In this document: positions 17,684 through 26,463 of the stretch, in pieces
Layout of the letters: each line of letters begins with the position of its first letter
Position numbering within the stretch: the first letter of the stretch is position 1
Source of the DNA: Clostridium acetobutylicum ATCC 824
GTDB lineage: Bacteria > Bacillota > Clostridia > Clostridiales > Clostridiaceae
DNA: 64,000 nucleotides
NCBI RefSeq assembly: GCF_000008765.1
Contig: NC_003030.1
Location: 3,134,001-3,198,000, forward strand
Direction of reading: 5' to 3'
The notes under the pieces: model-generated
What the model saw: only the letters and a program-made list of their open reading frames with translations
What the model was told of the DNA's origin: nothing
Database searches by the model: none
Made by a program: the position numbers and the translations under genes

Positions 17684-17846
17684 ATTATATTTATTATTAA
17701 ACTCTTTGTTCTCCGTATTTTAAATAAGCTTCCTGTAGCCATGCTTACTCAAGACATGTTATAATCTATATAAAATAGCTAGCAGAATAAACTTCTCACT
17801 GAAATATCTGCTAAAACATCCTATATAATAAGAAAGGATTTCAATT

Positions 17847-19745
17847 ATGAATTTAATAACTTTAGAAAATATATCAAAGAGTTATGGAGAAAAAACTCTT
17901 TTAAATAAAATTTCACTCAGCATAAGTGAAGGCGAAAAAATAGGTCTCATAGGTATCAATGGTACAGGTAAATCAACACTCCTCAAAATTTTATGTGGAA
18001 TTCAGGAGTATGACAGTGGAAATATAATAACCTCAAATAGCTTGTCTATGAGTTATCTTTCTCAAAACGAAAACTTCTACGACAATGCCACAGTACTAGA
18101 ACAAATTTTTCAAGGAAATTCTAAAGAAATGAATCTTCTTAGAGAATATGAGACTGCTCTTGAAAATTCCGCTATGCATCCTGATGACGAAAAAGTTCAA
18201 AAAACACTTCTTAATTTAACTGAGCAAATGGATGCACTAGATTTATGGAATATAGAGAGTAATGCTAAGACGATACTCACTAAATTAGGTATAAAAAATT
18301 TCAATGCTAAAATAAAAACCTTATCAGGTGGTCAAAAGAAACGTATTTGTCTTGCTCAAACTCTTATAACTCCTTCAAACCTTTTAGTTTTAGATGAGCC
18401 TACAAATCATCTAGATAATGAAACAATAGAATGGCTTGAACAGTACCTAACTTCAACAAAAAGTTCTGTATTTATGATAACTCATGATAGATACTTTCTT
18501 GACAGAATTTCAAATAAAATCTTTGAGCTGTATAACGGAAATCTTTATTCCTACGTTGGTAACTACAGCGTTTATCTTGAAAAAAAGCTAGAAAGAGAGC
18601 AACTTGAAATATCTTCAAAGCAAAAAAAGGATAATTTATTAAGAAGAGAGCTTGCTTGGATTAGGCGAGGTGCAAAAGCTAGATCAACAAAACAAAAAGC
18701 CAGAATTCAAAGATTTGATGAGTTAAATAGTCAAGATGACACTATAATTCAAGATAAAATTGAAATTTCAACTTCTGGTTCTAGATTAGGAAAAAAAGTA
18801 ATTGAAATTAAAAATCTTAACAAATCCTTTAATGGCACCGAATTCATAAAAAATTTTAGTTTCATTTTCTCAAAAGGAGATAGAATTGGTATTGTAGGAC
18901 ATAATGGTATCGGGAAGTCTACCCTTTTAAACATTATATGCGGCAAAACATCACCTGATAGTGGAACAATTGATTTAGGTGCAACAGTTAAAATAGGTTA
19001 TTTTTCTCAAGATTCTTCAAATATGAATGAAAATTTACGTGTTATTGACTATATAAAAGAAGGCGCTGAATTCATAAGAGATTCAAATAACGAGCTCATA
19101 AGCGCGTCAAAAATGCTTGAAAAATTTTTGTTTTCCTCAGAAATGCAGTGGACACCTATATTAAAGTTATCTGGAGGAGAAAGAAGAAGGTTATATCTTC
19201 TTAGAATTTTAATGGAAGCTCCAAATGTACTTATTTTAGATGAACCTACCAACGACTTAGATATACAAACACTAACTATACTAGAAGATTATCTCCAATA
19301 TTTTGAAGGTACTATACTAACAGTATCACATGACAGATACTTCCTTGATAAGCTTGCGAACAAACTTTTAATATTTAAGGGAAACGGCGTTATTGATTAT
19401 AATACTGGAAACTATTCTGACTACCTTGAGAAATCAAAATCTGAAGAAAAGTTAGAAATGGCTAATACACCTACTAAAAATAAAGTAAAATCAGAAAAAC
19501 CCAAATCTACAAAGCTTAAGTTTTCTTTTAAAGAACAAATGGAATATGAAAAAATAGATTCCGTAATTGAAGCTGCTGAAAACGAATTAACTTCAATTGA
19601 AGCTAAAATTAATTCCGCTGGAAGCGATTATATGCTTCTAGAAGATCTTATGCCTCAAAAGAAAGAGCTAGAGGAAAAACTTCAAACTTTATATGATAGA
19701 TGGGAATATTTAAATGAATTAGCTGAAAGGATTAAAAACAGCTAA
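17847..19745 (+). CDS. ABC-F ATPase, Uup type with C-terminal coiled coil
   Basis: A 632-aa cytosolic tandem ATPase. ABC domain 1 has GINGTGKST, LSGGQKKR and DEPTNHLD; domain 2 has GHNGIGKST, LSGGERRR and DEPTNDLD. The linker carries the typical basic ARSTKQKARI segment. Residues 560-630 are a charged coiled coil (ABC_tran_CTD) that marks the Uup group. Uup proteins bind the ribosome and influence translation and precise transposon excision. AAAGGA precedes the ATG. It is monocistronic with its own promoter and terminator. Little sign of a drug-resistance role, unlike the ABC-F gene at 12316. Confidence 0.9.
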   Translation: MNLITLENISKSYGEKTLLNKISLSISEGEKIGLIGINGTGKSTLLKILCGIQEYDSGNIITSNSLSMSYLSQNENFYDNATVLEQIFQGNSKEMNLLREYETALENSAMHPDDEKVQKTLLNLTEQMDALDLWNIESNAKTILTKLGIKNFNAKIKTLSGGQKKRICLAQTLITPSNLLVLDEPTNHLDNETIEWLEQYLTSTKSSVFMITHDRYFLDRISNKIFELYNGNLYSYVGNYSVYLEKKLEREQLEISSKQKKDNLLRRELAWIRRGAKARSTKQKARIQRFDELNSQDDTIIQDKIEISTSGSRLGKKVIEIKNLNKSFNGTEFIKNFSFIFSKGDRIGIVGHNGIGKSTLLNIICGKTSPDSGTIDLGATVKIGYFSQDSSNMNENLRVIDYIKEGAEFIRDSNNELISASKMLEKFLFSSEMQWTPILKLSGGERRRLYLLRILMEAPNVLILDEPTNDLDIQTLTILEDYLQYFEGTILTVSHDRYFLDKLANKLLIFKGNGVIDYNTGNYSDYLEKSKSEEKLEMANTPTKNKVKSEKPKSTKLKFSFKEQMEYEKIDSVIEAAENELTSIEAKINSAGSDYMLLEDLMPQKKELEEKLQTLYDRWEYLNELAERIKNS

Positions 19746-19750
19746 CAACT

Positions 19751-19795
19751 AAAAAGCTGAATTGATACGCATACCCTTAATCAATTCAGCTTTTT
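19751..19795 (+). terminator. Intrinsic terminator after the Uup-type gene
   Basis: A perfect 15-bp stem AAAAAGCTGAATTGA with a 15-nt loop, ending in a T run. Confidence 0.9.
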
Positions 19796-19860
19796 AGTAT
19801 TTTAAAATGAATTCAATAGCCAAAATAAAAAATTTCATATATAAAATTCCTATTTTACCT

Positions 19861-20589
19861 CTATGTATTTTGGTTTATTTTTTCATAGTAATATTCAGCA
19901 ATTTCTTTATAGGTTTCTAGAGCCTTGTAACCCATATCATTTAGTTTATATATTCCTCTACCAACCCTATCAAACCACCCATAATGATTGACATATAATA
20001 TAGAAGATGTCTTTTTCTCATCTGTACCTAACTTTTTTAAAGAAGCTGGTGACATAGACCCAAACTCTTTAAGGCAGCACGCAATAAAAATAGCTTGCTC
20101 TCTATATGCCGTTATAAGCTTTTTATGTACGCTTCCGCCAACATTGAAATTTTTATGTCTATTTTTTATTTCATTTATTATTTTGTCCCTCTTTTTTTTG
20201 TTCATACTTACGATTTTCTTCCTATCAAAAGCTTCTGGCTCTATCGCTATTTCAAGAATTCCTTTATTGCCTACAAACGAAACCCATATTAAACCTAATT
20301 CAAGCCTTCTTATTAAATGATATATATCCCTTAAGCTAGAATTCATTTTCATCTTCTTAGGTTTCAGAACAGCAATATACACAAGATCTGCGGTCTTTTG
20401 CCTTTTTACAGCTTGCGAAAGTAACTTTACAGTTAAATTCTTTTTAAGTTCAATAACAATTAATATATCTTCCTTAATAGCAGTTACATCACAATCCTCA
20501 ACTTCATTTCTAACCACATACCCATCGTTTGTAAAAAAATCTTCAATGGGTTTACTCATATCTGATTCTGTTCTATCTTTAGCAGCCAT
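19861..20589 (-). CDS. DUF2161 protein, PD-(D/E)XK nuclease-like
   Basis: A 242-aa conserved hypothetical protein that I recognise as DUF2161. Near residues 35-50 a CDVTAI strand and an IVIELKK strand give the D-x(n)-E-x-K arrangement of the PD-(D/E)XK nuclease fold. A tail (about 170-225, with 'ASLKKLGTDEKKTSSILYVNHYGWFDRVGRGIYKL' broken by loops) looks like a winged helix. It may cut or bind DNA, but no activity is established. ATG 20589 follows AGGGGG. It lies alone, 125 bp from thiC. Confidence 0.65.
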   Translation of the reverse strand: MAAKDRTESDMSKPIEDFFTNDGYVVRNEVEDCDVTAIKEDILIVIELKKNLTVKLLSQAVKRQKTADLVYIAVLKPKKMKMNSSLRDIYHLIRRLELGLIWVSFVGNKGILEIAIEPEAFDRKKIVSMNKKKRDKIINEIKNRHKNFNVGGSVHKKLITAYREQAIFIACCLKEFGSMSPASLKKLGTDEKKTSSILYVNHYGWFDRVGRGIYKLNDMGYKALETYKEIAEYYYEKINQNT

Positions 20590-20662
20590 ATTTTCCCCCT
20601 AAATTATCTTATAATATATAATAATACACGAGGTTTTAAAGTTAGTCTAATTATATAAATAA

Positions 20663-20700
20663 AAGGTACAAAAAAAGCTAATTTAACTTTTCTTGTACCT
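20663..20700 (-). terminator. Intrinsic terminator after thiC
   Basis: Minus-strand AGGTACAAGAAAAG pairs with CTTTTTTTGTACCT and runs into TTTTATTT, 15 bp after the thiC stop. Confidence 0.8.
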
Positions 20701-20714
20701 AACTTACTTAAAAA

Positions 20715-22025
20715 TTAATCCTCTCTTAATATATTAACATCCTTACCTGCCATAACCTTATTCATATTTCTAACTGAACACATTTTACCACACATAGTGC
20801 AAGTATCAGGATCTTCAGGCGTAGACTCTTTTCTATATCTTATAGCCTTTTCAGGATCTATTGATAAATCAAACATAGCCTTCCAATCTAATTTTTGTCT
20901 AGCTTCTGCCATTTTATTATCCCAATCTCTAGCTCCCTTTACATTTTTAGCAATATCAGCAGCATGTGCAGCAATTTTTGACGCTACAATACCTTCCTTC
21001 ATATCCTCAATATTAGGAAGCCTCAAATGTTCTGCTGGGGTTACATAGCACAAGAAATCTGCTCCACTAGCAGCAGCAACAGCTCCTCCTATAGCACTAG
21101 TTATATGGTCATATCCCGGTGCTATATCAGTAACAATAGGTCCTAACACATAAAATGGTGCTCCATGGCATAGCTTTTTTTCAATAATCATATTAGATTG
21201 TATTTCATTTAATGCCATATGTCCTGGACCTTCAACCATAACCTGCACATTTCTATCCCATGCTCTTTTTGTAAGTTCTCCTAATTTAATAAGTTCTGTT
21301 ATTTGACTTGCATCTGTAGAATCATCTATACAGCCCGGTCTACATGCATCGCCAAGACTTATTGTTACATCATATTTTTCACATATATCAAGTATTTTAT
21401 CATAGTATTCATAAAACGGATTCTCTTTATTATTTAACTCCATCCAAGCATATAAAAGAGAGCCTCCTCTTGAAACTATGTTCATAGCCCTTTTATTTCT
21501 TTTAAAAGTTTCAGCAGTTTCTCTATTTATTCCAGCGTGAATAGTCATAAAGTCAACGCCCTCTTTAGCTTGTTTTTCAACAACACCTATCATTTCTTCT
21601 GCTGTTATATCCTTTAATTCCTTATCATAAAATCCAATAGCATCATATATGGGCACAGTTCCAATCATAGCTTTTGACATATTAATTAATTTTTTTCTAA
21701 ATTCCTCCGTCTTACCAAAAGAACTTAAATCCATAATTGCTTCTGCTTTCATAGCTATTGCTATTTCAACTTTTTTCATCTCCATATCTACATTTTGACA
21801 ATCCTTAGATATACCTAAATTTACATTTATTTTTGTCTTAAGTCCTTGTCCAACACCTTCTGCACTTAATGACTTATGGTTTTTATTAGCTGGTATTACT
21901 ATCTTACCTTCTGCCATTAGCATTTTTAATTCACTGATTTCCATTTGTTCTTTTTCTGCAACAACCTCCATTTCCTTAGTTGTCACATTTTTTTTCGCTG
22001 CATCCATTTGCGTTGTGTAATCCAT
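20715..22025 (-). CDS. thiC: Phosphomethylpyrimidine synthase ThiC (short form)
   Basis: A 436-aa radical-SAM enzyme that rearranges aminoimidazole ribotide to HMP phosphate for thiamine synthesis. Family features include [25 protein letters not shown] and AGYDHI-type loops. The C-terminal cluster motif reads CTMCGKMC, that is Cx2Cx3C, instead of the Cx2Cx4C of long enterobacterial or Bacillus forms. It also lacks their N-terminal extension, so it is the short clostridial/archaeal-like form. It is controlled by the TPP riboswitch upstream; no other thi gene is adjacent. Confidence 0.95.
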   Translation of the reverse strand: MDYTTQMDAAKKNVTTKEMEVVAEKEQMEISELKMLMAEGKIVIPANKNHKSLSAEGVGQGLKTKINVNLGISKDCQNVDMEMKKVEIAIAMKAEAIMDLSSFGKTEEFRKKLINMSKAMIGTVPIYDAIGFYDKELKDITAEEMIGVVEKQAKEGVDFMTIHAGINRETAETFKRNKRAMNIVSRGGSLLYAWMELNNKENPFYEYYDKILDICEKYDVTISLGDACRPGCIDDSTDASQITELIKLGELTKRAWDRNVQVMVEGPGHMALNEIQSNMIIEKKLCHGAPFYVLGPIVTDIAPGYDHITSAIGGAVAAASGADFLCYVTPAEHLRLPNIEDMKEGIVASKIAAHAADIAKNVKGARDWDNKMAEARQKLDWKAMFDLSIDPEKAIRYRKESTPEDPDTCTMCGKMCSVRNMNKVMAGKDVNILRED

Positions 22026-22072
22026 AATATACTCTCCTTTAATTTTATATTAGGATTCAGTTGCATCATAAA

Positions 22073-22103
22073 AATAAAAAAAGCTCGCCAAAAGGGCAAG
22101 CTT
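22073..22103 (-). terminator. Rho-independent terminator of the TPP riboswitch
   Basis: Minus-strand AAGCTTGCCC-TTTT-GGCGAGCTT followed by a U run, between the TPP aptamer and thiC. It would form when TPP is bound and stop transcription. Confidence 0.85.
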
Positions 22104-22126
22104 ACTAAACTTCTATAATATACAAT

Positions 22127-22257
22127 GCACTGCTTCCCTACGGTAGTATTAACTACATCAAGTTCAAAGGGTTGGATTTCTCCTCTCAGCCTAAAGTCTT
22201 TTATTAGTTAAATATTTTTAATGATATCAACTATAAAAGCCTTAAAAGGCACCCCTA
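22127..22257 (-). ncRNA. TPP riboswitch (THI element) controlling thiC
   Basis: On the minus strand the conserved blocks appear in order: GGGGTGCC (complement of 22248-22255), GGCTGAGA (around 22184-22191), ACCCTTTGAACTTGAT, and CCGTAGGGAAGCA (around 22131-22143). A variable P3-like arm lies between the first two. It is followed by an intrinsic terminator. The remaining gap, 22259-22489, holds the promoter of the rightward glycosyltransferase gene (GTATATAATAG near 22390). Confidence 0.95.
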
Positions 22258-22489
22258 GCTAAAATATATTTAATTTTCCTTAATTATATCACTTTACACT
22301 CCTATGCATCAAGTACTTATTTATCACTCATTAAAATATGAATAACAAAAGAAATTATTAAGAAATTTTAAAGTGATTTTTAATGTTTATGGTATATAAT
22401 AGAATTTGTATGGAAATAAATGATTAACAGTTGTATTTAATTATGCAATATTTCTATAAACCAATTAACTATTCAAAGGAGACTTATTT

Positions 22490-23557
22490 ATGCATACAAT
22501 CAACATGTTATCTTCAGCAGAAAAAGTTAAAGGTCAAGGTGTTATGTCAGCCTATCTTGAACAGGTTAATTTAGTTAAAACCGAACTTAATTCAAGTTTC
22601 CGAACTTATATAAATAAATTTAAGTTTTGCGATATAACCCACTATCACACTATAGACTTCAAATTTTTTCTTAGTATACCGCTTTTCAAACTTAAAGGTA
22701 CTACAGTAGCATACGTTCACTTTGTACCTGAAACCATTGAAAATAGTCTTAAGCTTCCCTTTATAATCAAGAAAATTTTTTATAAATACATAATTTGGTT
22801 TTACAAAAGTGTTGATTATTTGGTAGTTGTAAACCCATATTTTATAGATGTCTTATCAAATTACGGTATAGATAAATCAAGGGTTACTTATATACCAAAC
22901 TTCGTATCAGAAGATAATTTTTATAAATACGATGAAGAAAAAAGAGTCACCTTAAAAAAATCTTTTGGCGTTGAAACAAGTAAATTTATAGTTTTAGGTG
23001 TTGGCCAGGTACAAACTAGAAAAGGAGTTTTAGATTTTATAGAAACCGCAAAAAAGCTTCCTGATATTCAATTCATATGGGCAGGTGGTTTTTCCTTTGG
23101 TAGTATAACTGAAGGTTATGAAGAATTAAAAAAGATAGTAAAAAATCCTCCTGCTAATGTGAAATTTTTAGGAATTATAGATAGAGACAAAATGAATTCT
23201 CTTTATAATATTGCAGATTTAATGTTTTTACCTTCTTATAATGAATTATTTCCAATGTCAATATTAGAAGCACTTTCATTAAAATTACCAGTTCTTTTAC
23301 GCGATATAGACATATATAACGCTATATTATTCGATTACTATTTAAAAGGAAATAGTGTCAATGATTTTGCTAATATAATAAGAAATCTTAAAAATGATAA
23401 TACTATCTATAATAAGTGGTCTGAAAACTCAGCGCGCTGTCACAATTTTTATTCTAAAGAACATGTTTTAAAACAATGGGAATCATTTTACTATAAGATA
23501 TCCTATAAAAAAATAAAATCCAGGAGTAATAATATTAATGGGAAACAAAATATTTAA
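22490..23557 (+). CDS. GT4 glycosyltransferase, LafB/BgsB-like
   Basis: A 355-aa family-4 glycosyltransferase with a GT-B fold. The N-terminus (INMLSSAEKVKGQGVMSAYLEQ) and HYHTIDFKFFLSIP segments resemble enzymes that add the second sugar to glycolipid anchors of lipoteichoic acid. The C-terminal nucleotide-sugar half has the RKGVLDFIETA strand and the ExxxE-like 'NELFPMSILEAL'. It overlaps the membrane-protein gene downstream by 20 bp, a tight pair. The substrate is inferred from resemblance recalled, not from a search. Confidence 0.75.
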   Translation: MHTINMLSSAEKVKGQGVMSAYLEQVNLVKTELNSSFRTYINKFKFCDITHYHTIDFKFFLSIPLFKLKGTTVAYVHFVPETIENSLKLPFIIKKIFYKYIIWFYKSVDYLVVVNPYFIDVLSNYGIDKSRVTYIPNFVSEDNFYKYDEEKRVTLKKSFGVETSKFIVLGVGQVQTRKGVLDFIETAKKLPDIQFIWAGGFSFGSITEGYEELKKIVKNPPANVKFLGIIDRDKMNSLYNIADLMFLPSYNELFPMSILEALSLKLPVLLRDIDIYNAILFDYYLKGNSVNDFANIIRNLKNDNTIYNKWSENSARCHNFYSKEHVLKQWESFYYKISYKKIKSRSNNINGKQNI

Positions 23558-24551
23558 TTTAATCGTAGTAGTATTATGCGCTTGCATATTTTTATCTTTC
23601 TTTCTATTTAACAAAAATTCAGCATCCTTAGTTTCAATTATATCAAGCTTAAATATTTATTGGATAATCATAGCTTTGTTTTTTATGGTTATATTTTGGA
23701 TACTTGAATCTATAATACTTCATATTATAACTATAATAATTCATAAATCTAAACACCTATTTACTAAATCCATAAAGTTCGCTATGATAGGTCAATTTTG
23801 GGGATCAATTACTCCTTTTGCATCTGGTAGTCAACCAGCTCAATTCTATGCTATGACAGAATACGGAATTCCTGGAGCTAGTGCAAGCTCAATACTAATG
23901 ATAAAATTTATAGTTCACCAAACGGTATTCACAATATATTCTATACTGGTTGTACTATTTAAATTTAATTATTTTAAGAACAATATAAAATATTTCACAT
24001 ACTTTTGGGTTGCAGGTTTTACCTTTAATACTTTAATTATTGTAGTTGCATGCTCTTTCTTAATAAACCACAAGTTAACTGAAAAATTGCTTTATGTTAT
24101 AACACACTTTTTAGGCAAAATTAGAATTCTAAAGAATCCAGAAAAAAGATTTGAAAAAATAAAAGCTGGCTTGGTTAATTTTCATAAAAATTCATCGATA
24201 ATATGGAATAACAAAATAGTGTGTTTTAATGCTTGTATTTTAACCTTTATTCAATGGACAATATATTACTCAATTCCCTATTGTGTCTATAGAAGCTTTG
24301 GGTTCAGTTCAGCAAGTATTTTCACTATGATATCAGCTCAAGTTTTTTTAACAATAATTATGTCTTGTATACCTCTTCCTGGTGGTGAAGGTGGTGCTGA
24401 AGGAGGCTTTTTCTTAATATTTGGTTTATTTTTTCCTAGAAAAATTATTCTATCAGCCATACTAATTTGGAGAATACTTTCTTATTATTCTTGTATTCTT
24501 TCCGGGAGTTTGTTTTCAATGATATCCTCTAAAAAACCAATAAAAAAATAA
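23538..24551 (+). CDS. LPG-synthase-TM / YbhN-type membrane flippase
   Basis: A 337-aa polytopic protein with about eight hydrophobic spans. It matches the UPF0104/LPG_synthase_TM family by features such as 'GQFWGSITPFASGSQPAQFYAM' split across spans 2-3 and the PLPGGEGGAEGGF loop near 295. This is only the flippase-like half; the aminoacyl-transfer domain of MprF is absent. Starting inside the glycosyltransferase gene, it likely moves the glycolipid or its precursor across the membrane. Terminates with no obvious strong hairpin. Confidence 0.8.
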   Translation: MGNKIFNLIVVVLCACIFLSFFLFNKNSASLVSIISSLNIYWIIIALFFMVIFWILESIILHIITIIIHKSKHLFTKSIKFAMIGQFWGSITPFASGSQPAQFYAMTEYGIPGASASSILMIKFIVHQTVFTIYSILVVLFKFNYFKNNIKYFTYFWVAGFTFNTLIIVVACSFLINHKLTEKLLYVITHFLGKIRILKNPEKRFEKIKAGLVNFHKNSSIIWNNKIVCFNACILTFIQWTIYYSIPYCVYRSFGFSSASIFTMISAQVFLTIIMSCIPLPGGEGGAEGGFFLIFGLFFPRKIILSAILIWRILSYYSCILSGSLFSMISSKKPIKK

Positions 24552-24794
24552 AATACACTATTTATCTACAAAAAATATTCAAAGATTTAACAAAATACTA
24601 TTCTAATATATATATATTATGAGTTATAATGTTTAAGGAAGAAGGTGAGTAACTGGTTAATCTACAATTATAATTTTTAACTCTGCAACTATGCACCTTG
24701 TAATTATTTTGTATGAATTAAAACAACTGTAAACTAATATATTAATATGTAGTTTTTATTAATGGTAATTATAATATTTTAGAGGGTGAATTTC

Positions 24795-25643
24795 TTGAAT
24801 AATGAAAAACAAAAAAAGAGAAGAAAACTTTTGATTATGAGGTCTATAATAGTATTCTCAATTGTAATAATATGCTGGACATCTTTTTTTATCTTTGGGA
24901 CATACTATCGTAAAAAAAACGTAGCAACGGCCCATACAGCTCATAAAAAGAGTATGCTGGCGAAATCAAAAAATCACGATAAGAAAAAAGACAAGCAAGC
25001 AAAACAAACTTCAACAATAGTACCAGGAGATTTTCAACCATGGCTAATTAAGAGAACAGACAATAAAAAAGTAGCCTACTTAACTTTTGACGACGGACCA
25101 TCAAACAATACAAAAAAGATATTGAGTATATTAGATGCAAATCAAATTAAAGCTACATTTTTTCTAATTGGTCAAAATGCAGAAAGATATCCTGATTTGG
25201 TTAAAGATGAGGCTAATGATGGACATTCTATAGGTAATCATACATATTCTCATATGATATCTTATAGAGAGACTCCACAACAGTTTTTAGATGATATTAA
25301 TCATTGCGATTCTGTCCTAAAATCAATTTTAGGTGATAGATATACGCCTAAATTAATTAGATTTCCTGGAGGTTCTTTTGGAAATAGGCTAAAACCTTTT
25401 AAAGATGCAGTAACCTCTGCCGGCTTTAGATTTGTAGATTGGAATGATATGAATGGTGATGCGGAACACCCTTATGTCTCAACTCAACAATTAATACAAA
25501 ATATTAAGAGATACACTGGAAATCAACAAACGGTAGTAATTCTAATGCATGATGCTCCTGCAAAAACGACTACTGTTGAAGCATTGCCAACTATAATTGA
25601 TTATTTGAAAAGCCTAGGCTATTCATTCGATAAAATAACATAA
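24795..25643 (+). CDS. Membrane-anchored polysaccharide deacetylase (NodB domain)
   Basis: A 282-aa protein with an N-terminal transmembrane anchor (about 15-37), a lysine/histidine/glutamine-rich linker, and a NodB domain from about residue 85. Motif 1 is TFDDGPS; motif 2 is NHTYSH; later RFPGG, DWNDMNGDA and LMHDAP complete the five NodB motifs. It would deacetylate peptidoglycan or a wall polysaccharide outside the cell. The longest ORF starts at GTG 24786, but this lies inside GAGGGTGA, so TTG 24795 is preferred. A 240-bp AT-rich gap upstream contains an imperfect AAGGTG/CACCTT hairpin. Confidence 0.9.
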   Translation: MNNEKQKKRRKLLIMRSIIVFSIVIICWTSFFIFGTYYRKKNVATAHTAHKKSMLAKSKNHDKKKDKQAKQTSTIVPGDFQPWLIKRTDNKKVAYLTFDDGPSNNTKKILSILDANQIKATFFLIGQNAERYPDLVKDEANDGHSIGNHTYSHMISYRETPQQFLDDINHCDSVLKSILGDRYTPKLIRFPGGSFGNRLKPFKDAVTSAGFRFVDWNDMNGDAEHPYVSTQQLIQNIKRYTGNQQTVVILMHDAPAKTTTVEALPTIIDYLKSLGYSFDKIT

Positions 25644-25676
25644 ATTATTCATACACCATAAGTGTATGAATAATTT
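25642..25676 (+). terminator. Hairpin terminator after the deacetylase gene
   Basis: A perfect 15-bp stem (AAATTATTCATACAC) with a 5-nt loop overlaps the stop codon. The U tract is short (ACTTTCT). Confidence 0.7.
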
Positions 25677-25705
25677 ACTTTCTATACTACTTCAAGCTTA
25701 TTTAA

Positions 25706-25728
25706 ATTTTATCATACGGTGATAAAAT
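25706..25728. promoter_or_regulatory. Inverted repeat upstream of rubrerythrin
   Basis: ATTTTATCA-tacgg-TGATAAAAT, 9-bp arms around a 5-bp centre, lies about 110 bp before the rbr start. It is a candidate operator for a dimeric repressor. It does not match a PerR or Fur box that I recognise. Confidence 0.35.
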
Positions 25729-25839
25729 ATATATAATAAAAAGATAAAATATTTATAAAGTTTATCCGTATTATATTTTTTTTTCTACTTATACTATATA
25801 TAGAATTTCAAGTCAAATAATGAAAGGAAGTATATTATT

Positions 25840-26394
25840 ATGAGTGTTAAAAATGCAATGACAGCCGACTTTTTACGTTCAGCCTACGGTGGAGAGAGTA
25901 TGGCACATATGAGGTACTTAATTTGGGGAGAAGAAGCTGAAAATTCTAATTATCCAAACATAGGTAGATTATTTAAGGCAATTGCCTACTCAGAACATAT
26001 TCATGCAAAAAACCATTTTAATGTTTTAAAGGAAGACTTATATGATTCCTCTGTAGTTGCTGGTGCTGTATTCGGAAGTACAAATTTAATAGATAATCTT
26101 CAAGGTGCAATAAATGGAGAATTACATGAAATAAAACAAATGTATCCTGTATATTTAGAAACTGCTAGATATCAAGAAGAAAAAGAAGCTGAAAGAACCT
26201 TTCACTATGCTTTAGAAGCTGAAAAAATTCATGCAAAACTATTTCAAGATGCTCAAGATTCTGCTAAAGAGAATAAAGATATTAATATAGGAAAAGTTTA
26301 TATTTGTCCTGTTTGTGGTTTTACAACTCTTGATGAGAATATAGAACAATGTCCTATTTGCGGCGTTAAAAAGGATAAATTTCAAGCTTTCTAG
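25840..26394 (+). CDS. rbr: Rubrerythrin
   Basis: A 184-aa peroxide-scavenging di-iron protein. The N-terminal four-helix domain has E-S-x-A-H-x-R-Y and EHIHAKNH ligands, and helices 3-4 have ELHEI and AEKIHAKLF. The C-terminal rubredoxin-like knuckles are CPVCG near 153 and CPICG near 173. Classical domain order (di-iron first, rubredoxin last), unlike reverse rubrerythrin. It protects anaerobes from H2O2 and oxygen. GAAAGGAAG precedes the ATG; it is monocistronic. Confidence 0.95.
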   Translation: MSVKNAMTADFLRSAYGGESMAHMRYLIWGEEAENSNYPNIGRLFKAIAYSEHIHAKNHFNVLKEDLYDSSVVAGAVFGSTNLIDNLQGAINGELHEIKQMYPVYLETARYQEEKEAERTFHYALEAEKIHAKLFQDAQDSAKENKDINIGKVYICPVCGFTTLDENIEQCPICGVKKDKFQAF

Positions 26395-26417
26395 GGGGTA
26401 CACTTTCTCCTTACCTA

Positions 26418-26451
26418 AAAAGGGTGTTGCAGTACTATTACAACACCCTTT
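26418..26451. terminator. Bidirectional terminator between rbr and the EAL gene
   Basis: AAAGGGTGTTG pairs with CAACACCCTTT around an 11-nt loop; T/A-rich on both sides. Confidence 0.85.
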
Positions 26452-26463
26452 AGTATATTCTCA

